Source: Owenia fusiformis
Taxonomy: Eukaryota > Annelida > Polychaeta > Sabellida > Oweniidae
Length of the DNA: 64,000 nt
NCBI GenBank assembly: GCA_903813345.2
Contig: CAIIXF020000004.1
Span: 22,755,985 to 22,819,984 of the forward strand
Direction of reading: 5' to 3'
The position numbers and the translations under genes were made by a program. Below the pieces are notes generated by a model, which searched no databases, was not told the origin of the DNA, and saw nothing but the letters and a program-made list of their open reading frames with translations. Shown here in pieces: positions 46,112-59,058 of the stretch (positions are counted from its first letter, which is position 1; each line of letters begins with the position of its first letter).

Positions 46112-46497
46112 GGGCAATCTGCGCGAGGTTCTATTTTTAGGTTTGGATTTTCGCGCATGGGCATTAAATCAAGCAATTTAATTGGTTCAATTTATCACAA
46201 CGCATGCGCATTTAATAACTTAATTAGAACTTATAATTTCAAATAGATTTCACTTTTATGTTCATTAATTCACAGCAGTTCCTACCCATGATGCACCTTA
46301 TATTGCGGGAATTCGAAAAATTTGTTTGGTTTAAAAACATAAAGTATACGCCCAACAGAAGTGTAATGACAGAATATGAACTTGCCCCTAATTTGTGGAC
46401 GTCTGGTATACAAACCTAAACCGAGAAAAGCAACTTGAATCATTGGAATGAAGTACCTCAAAGTAATGAAAAACCGAACCTCGCGCAGATTGCCCCG
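46112..46497. mobile_element. Small TIR element
   Basis: The perfect inverted repeat GGGGCAATCTGCGCGAGGTT (21 bases with the following C) bounds 386 bases. No clear target duplication. Overlapping minus ORFs show no motif. Confidence 0.65.
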
Positions 46498-46639
46498 ACT
46501 CGAATCACATTGTGTATTGAGAGGCATAACAAGTGACACAATACTGAACTCTGGATTAAAATTAGGAACAGGTGAATTTTCACTTGACAAAAAACTATTG
46601 TCAAATGTAGCAAATTGAACCAATCTCTGGAGTTTATAT

Positions 46640-47632
46640 TACCAACCTTAGACGTTTGCTTCACGTAAAAACTACAAATACTGTATGAGCCTAAATTTAC
46701 TTGATATTAAAACTGATATGTCCGGGAAACAAATTGAAAGAGTAAAATCTATCAACTTTTTAGGTGTCATTGTTGATGAACATATTACCTGGAAAGAACA
46801 TATTAAACATATAGAAGAAAAAATATCCAGAACAATTGGTCTCTTATGTAAGATTCGCCACCTATTGAATAAAACAAGTCTTTTGGCAATCTATAATTCC
46901 CTGATATACTCACATATAAATTACTGTAATTTAATCTGGGGTGGCCTTAGCAATGCTCATACAAATGAGCTGCATTTCCTACTTCTATTTCAAAAGAGAT
47001 TCCTTCGAATATTAGACAACCAGCCAAGAATGGCACATTCAGCACCTCTCTTTAAGAAGTACAACATTTTACCTGTAAACCAGGTGTATGAATTTAATGT
47101 TTCGTATTTTGTCTATTGTTGTATTTACCAGGAACCTGTTTATTCAAAACTATATAATGATTATTTTAATCAAAATGAATATTTTCACAATTATCCTACC
47201 AGAAGAAGTCATGATTTACATGCTAGGGCTTACAAAACAAAAATAGGGTTATATTCAATCAAAGTACAGGGTCCAAGAATCTGGAATTCTATCTCAGATC
47301 ATGTCAGATTTTTGCCTTCTTTACTTCAATTTAAAATGACTAGAAAGAAAAACTAATTAATTGCTGAAATATAATTATATATTGTCACCTCATCTACCTT
47401 TCCATCCATACATTTTTCCTAAACTGAAATAGAGTTAATTAACACACATTGGCAGCCACAACCCACCACCACTAGCCATAAGTTAGATACATACATATGC
47501 TATCAATATGTATAGTTATTATTGAATTTTCATTTTTGTCACTAAACAACTTCATACACTTGTTAAAGTGTCAGTTGATGTATAATTTATGTATCATAGT
47601 TTGACAATAAAGTATGTAACTAACTAAAAAAC
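46640..47632 (+). pseudogene. Non-LTR retrotransposon 3' end (reverse transcriptase C-terminus)
   Basis: From about 46660 the frame reads INFLGVIVDEHITWKEHIKH, then IYNSLIYSHINYCNLIWGG, then a Q-K-R-(F)LRI block, YPTRR and GPRIWNSI. This is the post-catalytic thumb and C-terminal region of jockey/CR1-type non-LTR reverse transcriptases. The ORF ends at 47356. A 3' UTR with AATAAA near 47606 and a TATGTAACTAACTA tail follows. The catalytic fingers and palm, endonuclease and ORF1 are missing, so this is a 5'-truncated insertion with an otherwise open frame, implying modest age. Confidence 0.8.
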
Positions 47633-49402
47633 AACTACTTATGTTCAAGAATTAACATTGTATCATTTTTAAAGATATTGTAATATTATTAAATGACTTG
47701 ATGAACACAAAGCTATAAAATGAGGAATATATACATGAATTAAAAAAATACATTAAACTACAAGCCGCTAGCTTTGTTCAGAAAACAGTTTCTGAATAAC
47801 CAGAGTTTCATTTTCAAAAATTCAAAAACATTTTTCCGTCCCAGCCTTTGCAATTCAGTGGATCAAACGTTTGCAAGATGAAAGCAGTTTTCACTGGATG
47901 GGTATACCATTATATATGTTTAACAAGGTTGAAAAAATGTATCGAATATCAAATTGAATATAAATTTTAGCAAACTTAAAGGATGTGAGCATTTTAACAT
48001 TTTTTTGTAAATCTGTACTTCGTTTTTTTATAATGGGATAAAGAGAGGAATAATATTCATGAATGATATTGTCAAAAATGATAGACTTTGTTCTTATGAG
48101 GAATTGATGTGTAAAATTGGAAAAACTGGTCACACTATGCTTCAATATAATATGCTGAAAGCTTGCATGTAAAAAATGTAAAACATAAACATGGATCGTA
48201 TACACCCAAAAGGGTCATTGTGAACTCTTATATGTCTACTAAATTTGAAATAAAGTGAATCGAATCGAATTGAAATGAAGAAAAAATATTTACATAAATT
48301 TGCCAAAATGAAATTCCTGAATACTATTAAGAATGTCATGACATATCTTTTGAAATCAAAGTTAATAAATATTTGCTTAATGGATCACATTTTGAGACAT
48401 GTCAGACTGTGTCGCCTATTCCTTCGAAGGCATATCTGGATCTTGCACAAAAAATGAGACGCAAAAATCAATGCAATGTTACAAAAAATTGTCAAAAAGC
48501 TTTATATGGCATCAACTAACCTGTTTTAAACCCATTATATGGTGGCATACCGAGAATGAAATAATATGGTTAATGTAAACTTATGGACAAATGACAGGAT
48601 TTCGAACATATATCAGTTATGTAACCAAAAAACTGAAACCCCGGATAACATGATCTTAAAATGCCCTGGTTATATTTAATTGTATTGTATTTATGAAGAA
48701 ATATATAAGGTTTAAGCATTGGGATGTTTTAAATACAAGGTTTATACCAAGGGAAATATGTATGTGATGGTATAGCACAGCCTACTTTTTCTGCATTGGA
48801 TTACATATTGTTGATTTGACAAATATTACAAAAATCCAGGTTCATCGATTTTACAAATTCTTATGAACAATTAATACAGAATGAACCTCCGGAAATTCCT
48901 CCAAAGTGAAACACTATTTTCAGGAACCAAAGGTGTTCCACTCAAACAAGATTTAATACATAATCTTTCATTTTCTGAAAGGGGAGCCAACTACTTGCTA
49001 AATGCATGCGAGTGGATTTTCATTTTTCACTTCCCATGCTTGAACTAGTTTCTTCTCCATTCATTTAATGTTAAAACAAATCATCCTTTGTTTATCACCC
49101 ATTAGGAATTGTTGTCCCTTTTCTACTGCATAGTTTATTCTACTGGTTTATCAATACCAGGAATTAAAGTCCTTAAGCTCATGCACTCCTTGCTTTGTAG
49201 GCTTCAACCTTTCAAATTATGCGCATCTAAATACCAGAAATGTTCCCTGGTAATACCCAGTTTTCAAGGATTCTACATCCCAGTATTCAGACTCCCCTTT
49301 CAGGAAGTCCACTTCATGTTGAGCCTCAGCACCGAATATTATTTCCATAATACAGTTCTAATTAAAAATTTTAGTCCACAGATTTAAAGTCCTCTAGTGT
49401 AT
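47633..49402. other. Decayed retroelement DNA and RPB1 3' flank
   Basis: Near 48560-48670 the plus strand reads LWTNDRISNIYQLCNQKTET followed by LKCPG. This resembles the C-x2-C...ET...H-x-x-x-C zinc-knuckle tail of L1-type ORF2 proteins (the H is lost). Flanking sequence is too broken to follow. 49130-49402 would be the 3' UTR of the RPB1 exon, with a minus-strand AATAAA at about 49131. Confidence 0.4.
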
Positions 49403-50553
49403 TTAGTCCTCATCACTGTCATTCTCATCTTGAGTGGGTGTAGCAGGTGAGTAGGCGGGGGTTGTGGGGGTATAAGTGGGCGTGGCTGGGCTATATGTGG
49501 GTGAAGTGGGTGTATACTTGGGACTTGATGGGGAATAACTTGGGCTGGTGGGTGTGTACTTAGGAGAGCTTGGACTGTAGCTAGGGCTCGTAGGGCTGTA
49601 TTGTGGTGAGCTAGGGCTGTACTGAGGAGAACTAGGGCTGTACTCTGGTGAGCCAGGGGTGTATTTAGGTGAGCCAGGGGTGTAACTGGCTGAGGCAGGG
49701 GAATATTGCGGGCTACTGGGAGAGTAACTTGGGCTTGTTGGTGAATAGCTTGGGCTTGTGGGGGTGTATTTTGGAGAGCTTGGACTATAATTTGGAGAAG
49801 TGGGTGAATAGTTGGGTGAGGTGGGGGTATACTTAGGGCTAGATGGGCTCTAGCTTGGGCTAGTTGGAGAATAGCTGGGGCTCTGTGGGGAATACTTTGG
49901 AGAGCTTGGACTATAGCTTGGGGAGCTAGGACTATAGCTGGGGCTTGTTGGACTATAGCTAGGGGATGAGGGGCTATAGTTGGGGGAACTTGGGGAATAG
50001 CTTGGGCTTGTAGGACTGTAACTTGGGGAAGTAGGACTGTATGAAGGGCTTGTTGGACTGTAACTTGGACTTGTAGGACTGTAGCTTGGGGAAGTTGGAC
50101 TGTAACTTGGGGATGTCGGACTGTATGATGGGCTTGTTGGACTGTATGAACGGCTGATTGGTGAATAACTTGGACTAGTTGTGGAATAACTAGGGGAAGT
50201 GGGAGAATAACTTGGAGAAGTGGGGGAATAACCTGGGCTAGTCGGTGAATAACTTGGGCTAGCGGGGCTATAACTGGGGGACATGGCACCAGCTGGGGAA
50301 GGAATATACGGGCTTGAGGGACCAGGAGAACCTGGCGATCCAAACTTGGGAGACCAGGCAGGGCTATAACCTGGACTGAAGCCAGAATCTGAGGGTGAGA
50401 AGCCAGCTGCCCCTGGGGTCATGCCAGATCCTACTCCTGGGGACCATGCACCGACATAGTTGGGTGTGTTTCCACTGGACCAGGGAGTCATCTGGGGAGA
50501 CATACCAGCAGAGGGGGTGCCTGCTGAACCAAAGAACATTCCAGTTCCAACAC
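49403..50553 (-). CDS. POLR2A: RNA polymerase II largest subunit, last exon (CTD), with in-frame TAG
   Basis: Following the acceptor TTATTTGTAG, the exon encodes [16 protein letters not shown], then a G/S/P-rich linker ([31 protein letters not shown]). It then encodes about 40 heptads of YSPTSPS type. The linker matches animal RPB1 closely. The frame meets TAG at 49850-49852, exactly where the Tyr of heptad 21 would be (TAC or TAT in the neighbours). It then stays in register through about 20 more heptads to TAA at 49403-49405. The downstream half has more variant heptads (Lys, Gln, Glu at position 7) and an acidic end, DENDSDED, as in animal RPB1. The CTD recruits capping, splicing and termination factors. 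No other RPB1 exon is visible in the window. Confidence 0.9.
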
Positions 50554-52125
50554 CTACAAATAAATAAACAAAATGTTAGCACTGAAACAAACTAATTATG
50601 CCCAATGAAACACTCAAGATTTTACTTGGGAAACAAATGAAATGTTGAAGACAAAATTCTAAAAAGATAGGTGCATAAGGTTTAGAGCAAGGAAAGTGTA
50701 AATCCTCAATGACAGGCACACTCATCATTACATTTTTCAACCTAAAATACTATGATTTGCACATCGTGATTTTACATTTATATCCTCAATTTTAATCAGC
50801 ACTGTTTCAACAAAATGTTTAAGGTCAGATTGAAAAACACAATACTTTAATCTGATTAAGTAAGGCTTGATCAAAGCACTATCATCTCAAATTTAGCGTG
50901 GAGTTAATCCAACTATTGAAAAGAGTATATCTCCACCTACCTGGACCCATCATTCCTCAATTAATATGATTAAAATTGTTTAAAGTATTGATAAGTAATA
51001 ATTTCAATTGTGAGAGATGTATGATGATGTATGTATATGCCATTACATTTGTTTGTCTTAATTTGCCTATTGAAACTATTAAAAATTTGGCTATTAATGT
51101 CCAAAAAGACACAGCCAAGGATAAAATTGTTTAAATAAAAAAACAAAAAACACATTTGTTGACATTAAACTATAAAAATGTGAAATAACACCACTACTAG
51201 CAGCAAAACACTCTGTATACATGTACGTTCACGCACGGACTTAAAGAAAATCACTCGGAGCCAATTCTAGACTGTATCACGCAGATGCACTGCGTGAAAA
51301 ATGGAATTCCAAAACTTGACACGTCTAGATACGGCTCTTGACACGCCGCGTGTATAGGCGTCCCTAGTTTTGACACCTCTTGGCACGCGACGAATTCAAC
51401 TCTTGACACGCCTTTACACCTCTTGGTACACACAGTGTATAGACGTGTAAAGACTGTAACAAAAGTCTTTGCACGCGTTGTGACTAATTATTGAAATCTC
51501 TTTGCACGCTCCTCGCACAACAGTACAATTTGCGATAACATACACTATGTAGAAACTTAATACATAACCAATATACATTTATATCTTAGTTAAAATCCGC
51601 CATGACAGACCAACATATTCATGAGTGTTTAATTGAAATACTTTAATAATTCCTCTGATTCGTATGAGCCCTTGCGCATACATATTTTCTTATCACTTTA
51701 GAGAACATATACCTAATCCCGGATACCTAATACACTTTTAACAGATGCACATTTTAATTCATCAAGTAAGCAAATTCATTCATCAACAAGATAACCGGGA
51801 GACAACCGTGGTTGACAGACTTGTTGTTTTTATAATGCACGACATTGTTTTTGTAGTATTACCATTGCTATTGATTTAGATTTCTCTCTCGGACAAACTT
51901 TAAAGGATTGATACTTGTATTTCGTCCCACTGGTATAAAACTATATTTAGCAAGTTAATGAAGTGCCACCCCATCATCAAACCCTGGACTTTTCAAGGAA
52001 ATTTCGATTTTCGAGCAAGCATTTACGAAGATAATGTCAGATTACCAGGTCCGATGTAAGCATGTGTAAGGGACCTATAAAAGTCGTACTTCTGGCGCAC
52101 TGTGAGAAATGATAAGGTACATTTC
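50554..52125. other. No gene seen; presumed RPB1 intron
   Basis: No further RPB1 coding sequence was recognised. A GC-richer patch at about 51225-51500 has recurring TTGACACG/TTGCACGC words but no clear period. Confidence 0.45.
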
Positions 52126-52129
52126 AGAT

Positions 52130-55100
52130 AGACAACTACAAGGCGGCATTTGCAAACTATAATGCAACTCATGTATAATGTTCTGAGCATAAATTGAAAC
52201 CTCAAGGCAGAGTTGTATAACCACAAGGCAGCATTCTCAAACTACAAGGCAGCATTCTCAAACCACAAGGCGGCACTTGCAAACTATAATGTAACTCATA
52301 TATAGTGTTCTAAGCATAAATTGAAACCTCAAGGCAGAGTTGTATAACCACAAGGCAGCATTCTCAAACTACAAGGCAGCATTCTCAAACCACAAGGCGG
52401 CACTTGCAAACGATAATATAACTCATATATAGTGTTCCAAGAATAATTAAAACCACAAGGCAGAGTAGTATAACCACAAGGCAGCATTCTCAAACCACAA
52501 GGCGGCACTTGCAAACTATAATATAACTCATATATAGTGTTCCAAGCATAATTAAAACCACAAGGCAGAGTAGTATAACCACAATGCAGCATTCTCAAAC
52601 TACAAGGCAGTATTCTCAAACCACAAGGCAGCACTTGCAAACTATAATGCAACTCAAACATAATGTTCTACGCATAAATTGAAACCTCAAGGCAGAGTAT
52701 TACTGTACAATGCAACATTTTCAAACTACAAGCGGATATTCTCAAACCACAAGGCGGCACTATAATGTAACTCATATATAGTGTTCTAAGCATAATTGAA
52801 ACCACAAGGCAGCATTCCCAAACTACAAGGCAGCATTCTCAAACTACAAGGCGGCACTTGCAAACTATAATATAACTCATATATAGTGTTCAAAGCATAA
52901 TTAAAACCACAAGGCAGAGTAGTATAACCACAAGGCAGCATTCTCAAACTACAAAGCAGCATTCTCAAACCACAAGGCGGCACTTGCAAACTATAATATA
53001 ACTCATATATAGTGTTCTAAGCATAATTAAAACCACAAGGCGCGCAGAGTAGTATAACCACAAGGCGGCACTTGCAAACTATAATGTAACTCATATATTG
53101 TGTTCTAACCATAAATTGAAACCTCAAGACAGAGTAGTATAACCACAAGGCAGCATTCTCGAACTACAAGGCAGCATTCTAAAACTACAAGGCGGCATTT
53201 GCAAACTATAATGCAACTTATGTATAATGTTCTGAGCATAAATTGAAACCTCAAGGCAGAGTAGTATAACCACAAGGCAGCATTCTCAAACTACAAGGCA
53301 GCATTCTCAAACCACAAGGCGGCACTTGCAAACTATAATGTAACTCATATATAGTGTTCTAAGCATAAATTGAAACCTCAAGGCAGAGTTGTATAACCAC
53401 AAGGCAGCATTCTCAAACTACAAGGCAGCATTCTCAAACCACAAGGCGGCACTTGCAAACTATAATATAACTCATATATAGTGTTCCAAGCATAATTAAA
53501 ACCACAAGGCAGAGTAGTATAACCACAAGGCAGCATTCTCAAACTACAAGGCAGCATTCTCAAACTACAAGGCAGTATTCTCAAACCACAAGGCGGCACT
53601 TGCAAACTATAATGTAACTCATATATAGTGTTCTAAGCATAAATTGAAACCTCAAGGCAGAGTTGTATAACCACAAGGCAGCATTCTCAAACTACAAGGC
53701 AGCATTCTCAAACTACACGGCAGCATTTTCAAACCACAAGGCGGCACTTGCAAACTATAATGTAACTCATATATAGTGTTCTAAGCATGAATTGAAACCT
53801 CAAGGCAGCATTCTCAAACTACAAGGCAGCATTCTCAAACTACAAGGCAGCATTCTAAAACCACAAGGCAGCACTTGCAAACTATAATGTAACTCATATA
53901 TAGTGTTCTAAGCATAAATTGAAACTTCAAGGCAGAGTAGTATAACCACAAGGTGGCACTTGCAAACTATAATGTAACTCATATATAGTGTTCTAAGCAT
54001 AAATTGCAACCTCAAGGCAGAGTTGTATAACCACAAGGCAGCATTCTCAAACTACAAGTCAGCATTCTCAAACCACAAGGCGGCACTTGCAAACTATAAT
54101 GTAACTCATATATAGTGTTCTAAGCATAAATTGAAACCTCAAGGCAGAGTTGTATAACCACAAGGCAGCATTCTCAAACTACAAGGCAGCATTCTCAAAC
54201 TACATGGCAGCATTTTCAAACCACAAGGCGGCACTTGCAAACTATAATGTAACTCATATATAGTGTTCTAAGCATGAATTGAAACCTCAAGGCAGAGTTG
54301 TATAACCACAAGGCAGCATTCTCAAACTACAAGGCAGCATTCTCAAACAACAAGGTGGCTTCTGCAAACTATAATGTAACTCATATATAGTGTTCTAAGC
54401 ATAAATTGAAACCTCAATGCAGAGTTGTATAACCACAAGGCAGCATTCTCAAACTACATGGCAGCATTTTCAAACCACAAGGCGGCACTTGCGAACTATA
54501 ATGTAACTCATATATAGTGTTCTAAGCATGAATTGAAACCTCAAGGCAGCATTCTCAAACTACAAGGCAGCATTCTCAAACTACAAGGCAGCATTCTCAA
54601 ACCACAAGGCAGCACTTGCAAACTATAATGTAACTCATATATAGTGTTCTGAGCATAAATTGAAACCTCAAGGCAGAGTAATATAACCACAAGGCAGCAT
54701 TCTCAAACTACAAGGCAGCATTCTCAAACCACAAGGCAGCACTTGTAAGCTATAATGTAACTCATATATAGTGTTCTAAGCATAAATTGAAACCTCAAGG
54801 CAGAGTTGTATAACCACAAGGCAGCATTCTCAAACTACAAGGCAGCATTCTCAAGCTACAAGGCAGCATTCTCAAACGACAAGGCAGCACTTGCAAACTA
54901 TAATGTAACTCATATATAGTGTTCTAAGCATGAATTGAAACCTCAAGGCAGCATTCTCAAACTACAAGGCAGCATTCTCAAACTACAAGGCATCATTCTC
55001 AAACCACAAGGCAGCACTTGCAAACTATAATGTAACTCATATATAGTGTTCTAAGCATAAATTGAAACCTCGAGGCAGTGTAATATAACCACAAGGCAGC

Positions 55101-55515
55101 ATTCTCAAACTACAAGGCAGCATTTTCAAACTACAAGGCAGCATTCTCAAACCACAAGGCAGCACTTGCAAACTATAATGTAACTCATATATAATGATCT
55201 AAGCCGAAATTGAAACCTCAAGGCAGAGTAGTATAACCACAAGGCAGCATTCTCAAACTACAAGGCAGCATTCTCAAACTACAAAGCAGCATTCTCAAAC
55301 TACAAGGCAGCATTCTCAAACCACAAGGCGGCACTTGCAAACTATAATGTAACTCATATATAGTGTTCTAAGCAGCATGAATTGAAACCTCAAGGCAGCA
55401 TTCTCAAACTACAAGGCAGCATTCTCAAACTACAAGGCAGCATTCTCAAACCACAAGGCGGCACTTGCAAACTGTAATGTAACTCATATTTAGTGTTCTA
55501 AGCATAAATTGAAAC
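52130..55515. repeat. Composite satellite, about 27 higher-order units
   Basis: A 3.4 kb array. Each unit (about 85-170 bases) has one anchor, AACTATAATGTAACTCATAT plus ATAGTGTTCTAAGCATAAATTG. Then comes AAACCTCAAGGCAGAGTTGT, followed by one to five copies of a 22-23-base subunit, ACAAGGCAGCATTCTCAAAC. The number of subunits varies, so unit length varies in steps. Minus ORFs with repeated L-R-M-L-P-C are artefacts of the period. Confidence 0.95.
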
Positions 55516-56898
55516 AGATTTATTGATTTAGTATTTCTAACTTCAATTTTTCTCCCAATTCATTTTTAGTTATCCCGATTTTCTCCCGATGTATTTGTAG
55601 AAATCCAGGTTTTCTCCCAATTATCCAAAATAAATCCAGATTTTCACACTGATTTTCTTTCAAATTATCCAGATTTTTTCTGACTTTAAAATAAAAATAT
55701 CCCCATTTTAATCATTTTTAGTTGACAGGTATGCTTTTGTTAGGTTGTAATGACCTATTATCCACAGCATTTCTAAAATTTTGTAATTTGACATATTATT
55801 TTACTTTTTTAAATTAAAAAAAATATGCCCTTTTTGGAATGTTCAGGATTCACGATGGTCAGAACGAGATTGTATTTTTGATAATACAAATGTATTACCT
55901 GTAAGCAGGTTTCAACGGATTTTGATACACATTTTTTGCCGTGTGTCCTATTATGATTACAACCAGCAGTTTCCTAGATAAACATGACAACCGGGAGATA
56001 GTCTTCGGGCTGACATCTCGAAGCTGTTGTTTATGACTTCAATACGGTACATCAATATTGATTTCCTCGCAAAGTGTTCAAAAAACAAATCGTCTTTTGA
56101 TTGGCTTTTTTCAAAAATTTTACACTTAGCTTACGTCATTTTAATTCATTCAAACCTAAGACTCGTGCAAATTATGTATGATTCAAATGATTTGATATGG
56201 TGATCAGAAGTGTGCATTAAACAAAATAGAAGTTCAAACAATACAAATCTGAAATTGATAGAAGGCATCGTGTGTCTCCCCAAGGCCAGTAACATATCTA
56301 TGCAAATAAATAAACAGTGTCGACCCACATGAAAAATGGCTATATAGGTCCTTAGCTTGAAAAACTATTTCTAGACTACTCCACGGTATATCTTCTGTAA
56401 TCAAGGTGGCTCAGCAGTTATAAAAACAAGGAAGTATTTGGATTATAAGGAATTAATATTTTGTTTTCATTTGATAATATTCATAATTGGTTCGTGGGCA
56501 TTCCATGCTTTGTTTAACAAATTTGAGACCTTTGTCTCTGATTGTCAAAAGTGAGACCCCCGAAATTGTTTTTTTAAATGAACCCCCTCACACCCCAGAC
56601 CGCATATATAATGTACATTTTGTATATTTTACAGATATCACATCCACCAGGATTCATTATAGCAAAATAATAGTTCACAAATGAATTCAGCTGTGGGGAA
56701 CAGCAAAAGTATGGCTTGAGAGGGAGGGGGGTATGTATGTACCAGGCAAATATAAGGGCTTTAACATGGGATTTAGGGGTAGGTACCCTGTACAAGTAGG
56801 GTTTTGAAGGGAGGTCGAAGGGGTATGTTACCTTCAAAAGTAGGATTTTAACGAGGGTCAAGGGGGTAGGCCCCGGTGTAGACACCCTGTAAAATGGG
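55516..56898. other. No gene seen
   Basis: AT-rich. TTCTCCCAATT/TTTTCTCCCGAT words repeat loosely at 55545-55670. The minus frames here show no motif. Confidence 0.45.
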
Positions 56899-57101
56899 CA
56901 GGCCCGTAGCCAGGGGGGGTTCGCAGGGTTCGGGCGAACCCCCCCCCCCTGGCCAAAAATTCTTTAAAAATCATGCAGTTTTTGACCATTTTTCTAGTGA
57001 TTTTAGCCTAATTTGGGCCAAAATTGTCAAATGTGAACCCCCCCTGGAAATATTTGAAAATTGAACCTCCCCCCCCTTGGCAAATCCTGGCTACGGGCCT
57101 G
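56899..57101. mobile_element. MITE with CAGGCCCGTAGCCAGG termini
   Basis: Perfect 16-base TIRs CAGGCCCGTAGCCAGG enclose 203 bases. ATGGG lies directly on both sides (56894-56898 and 57102-57106), a 5-base target duplication. The interior has poly-C/poly-G runs next to each TIR and no ORF. Similar termini are, to my recollection, common in marine invertebrate genomes. Confidence 0.85.
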
Positions 57102-57351
57102 ATGGGTCTTTAACAGGTGTTGAGAATTGATTGAAGATATCCTGGAAAAGCTTGGCTTTAGCATGGGTTAGGATGTTAGTTAAAGTAGGGGCTTAATGTG
57201 GTCTTAAAAAGCTCCAACGTTCCTCTTAGGGTGGTTAGTCACACTTTTTTCTCTAAAACTCAATTGTATTGTCGTAGCCAGAATGTTTCGGGTCGAGAGA
57301 CCAACTGCGAAAGAAAGTTATCAAAAGGATTAATGCAAATGCCTTTTATAT

Positions 57352-58662
57352 TGTAACAGAAATGCACTATTTCTGTTTTATATTAATATTTTAGAGAAGT
57401 CAAAAATGTTTGGACGGGGTCATAATTAAATGTTCACTATTTTAGTGGAGTCAAATACAAGTGTTGGTTTCATAAATTCTTTGAAATTCCCAGTTCATAA
57501 ATCAATGCACGCAAATCTGAATTCAATGCTCTGACCATTATAGCACTTTGTCATAAAGATTCTAATGTTTGTGAAACAGAGCTGAATATTAAATTCACAC
57601 GCTCAGTAGCATGTTGTTCAGATTTACTCTTTCACTCGAATTTATTAATTGCTACAAATCAAATGAGGCTGACATTTCATATTTTGTTCACTATCAATTT
57701 TATCAGTTTGGATGCCACTCTGAAATATTTAATTATAAAGCCTTTGTTTATTGGAAGACAAATATACTGCTATTGTCCAAAGGTGCACATGTACATCTGT
57801 GAGAATTCTCTCCTTGGTGAAATCATCCCAACCACAGACAAAGAATATTTTATGATGGATGTAGTTTAGTGCAACTAAATATGTATTTTCAAATGCTTGA
57901 ATATGCATTGTTTATTAATCATGTAAATGTAATTAGATGTTGTAACTAACTTTGATCTGATGTGTATTGTCAGTTCCTGGAGAAACATTTATTTCTGACT
58001 ACAGGAATATATTATATTCACCCCCCCCCCTCACTGCAGCAATTAAAGTGATCACTGTACACATTCCTTTGTTTGCCAATGCAGACACGTGTTAACAGGA
58101 GAGGCAAGGGTAGTGCCCCATAAATTAAACTGTCCCCAAAAATCTCTATCCAATCAGATCAACCTATTTAAATTGAGATCCGCCCTTATTCCAAGAACTC
58201 CAAGAACTGTATATATACTGATGTATGACTTAAATAACAAGATAGCTTTTAGCTTTTAAAAATACCATACAAGTTTCTTAAGACAATGTTATAATCAAGA
58301 AGAAGAATAGCTTTTAGCTTAAAAGAAAATCATACAAACTTCTCAGGACAATATAATCATCATGAAGATGTGATTTTGAATAGAATAGCTTTTCGCTTTT
58401 AAAAATATCACACAAGCTTCTTAGGACAATGTTATCATCATGAAGATTTGATTTTGAATAGCTTGATTAAAGAACAATTTTGAGATACATACAATATATA
58501 ACAGTACTCGAGATGAAATAAAGATTATGCAAAATGTAGCTAGGAAAATGAAATAAACTTAGAAGTTGTGTCATCTACACAAATTTTATGTTTAGTAATA
58601 CTATTATGGACTGAAGCCGTGAACATTATTTTATTAACGTTTAATTCTCGTTAAATGTTACA
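57352..58662 (+). repeat. 5' LTR of copy 1
   Basis: It begins TGTAACA and ends TGTTACA, a perfect inverted terminal pair. It contains a poly-C run (58021), a TATA-like GTATATATAC (58209-58218), and AATAAA (58517-58522). Three to four imperfect units of about 70 bases built around TAGCTTTTAGCTTTTAAAAA lie at about 58240-58465. Compared with the 3' LTR I found a single clear difference (T versus C in TTCTCGTTA/TTCCCGTTA) by eye. Short ORFs inside, such as 57611-57802, are repeated only because the LTR is. Confidence 0.9.
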
Positions 58663-58663
58663 T

Positions 58664-58681
58664 TGGTGCGTCCGGGCCGGA
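58664..58681 (+). promoter_or_regulatory. Primer-binding site
   Basis: TGGTGCGTCCGGGCCGG starts two bases after the LTR end. TGG complements the CCA of a tRNA 3' end. The tRNA species was not identified. Confidence 0.6.
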
Positions 58682-59058
58682 AAGAATGGAATATACTTTT
58701 CTATTCTCTTACCTGACGATTTTATGTGAGGAAGGCATCAAACAAAGGACCATTAAATATTCTGTTATGATACTTCAGACAATGATGTGTGAGTTATATG
58801 GATTCTTCAATACACTTCACGAGAGAAGTCTCTATTTATGCACCTTTACAAAACCACTGACGCAAAACTTTATGAATGAATTTGACCAGTTGACCACACG
58901 GACAACAGTTCAATGACTTCAAATGAATTACATTCACATAAACATTTAAGGTCTATGAATGACCTGAACAATAACAAATGAGGACAATATTAATATTATT
59001 CTATGAATAAGAACATTTGAAAGAAACATAGACAAAATTAAATTCTTAAAATATCAAA

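Noticed and set aside
49406-50343. Long alternative minus ORF rich in P, H, Q, A (stop at 49384)
   Set aside because: It is a shifted frame through the RPB1 heptad-coding repeat and has no independent support.
52329-53605. Minus-strand ORFs of cysteine/leucine/proline repeats
   Set aside because: They follow the satellite period exactly and have no gene signals; they are artefacts of a tandem repeat without stops in one frame.
52130-55515. CRISPR-like regular repeat array
   Set aside because: Repeats are contiguous with no unique spacers, units vary in length, and the genome is eukaryotic.
57611-57869. Small ORFs conserved in three LTR copies
   Set aside because: They are repeated only because the LTR is repeated. 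They overlap each other in different frames and lie in untranslated LTR sequence.
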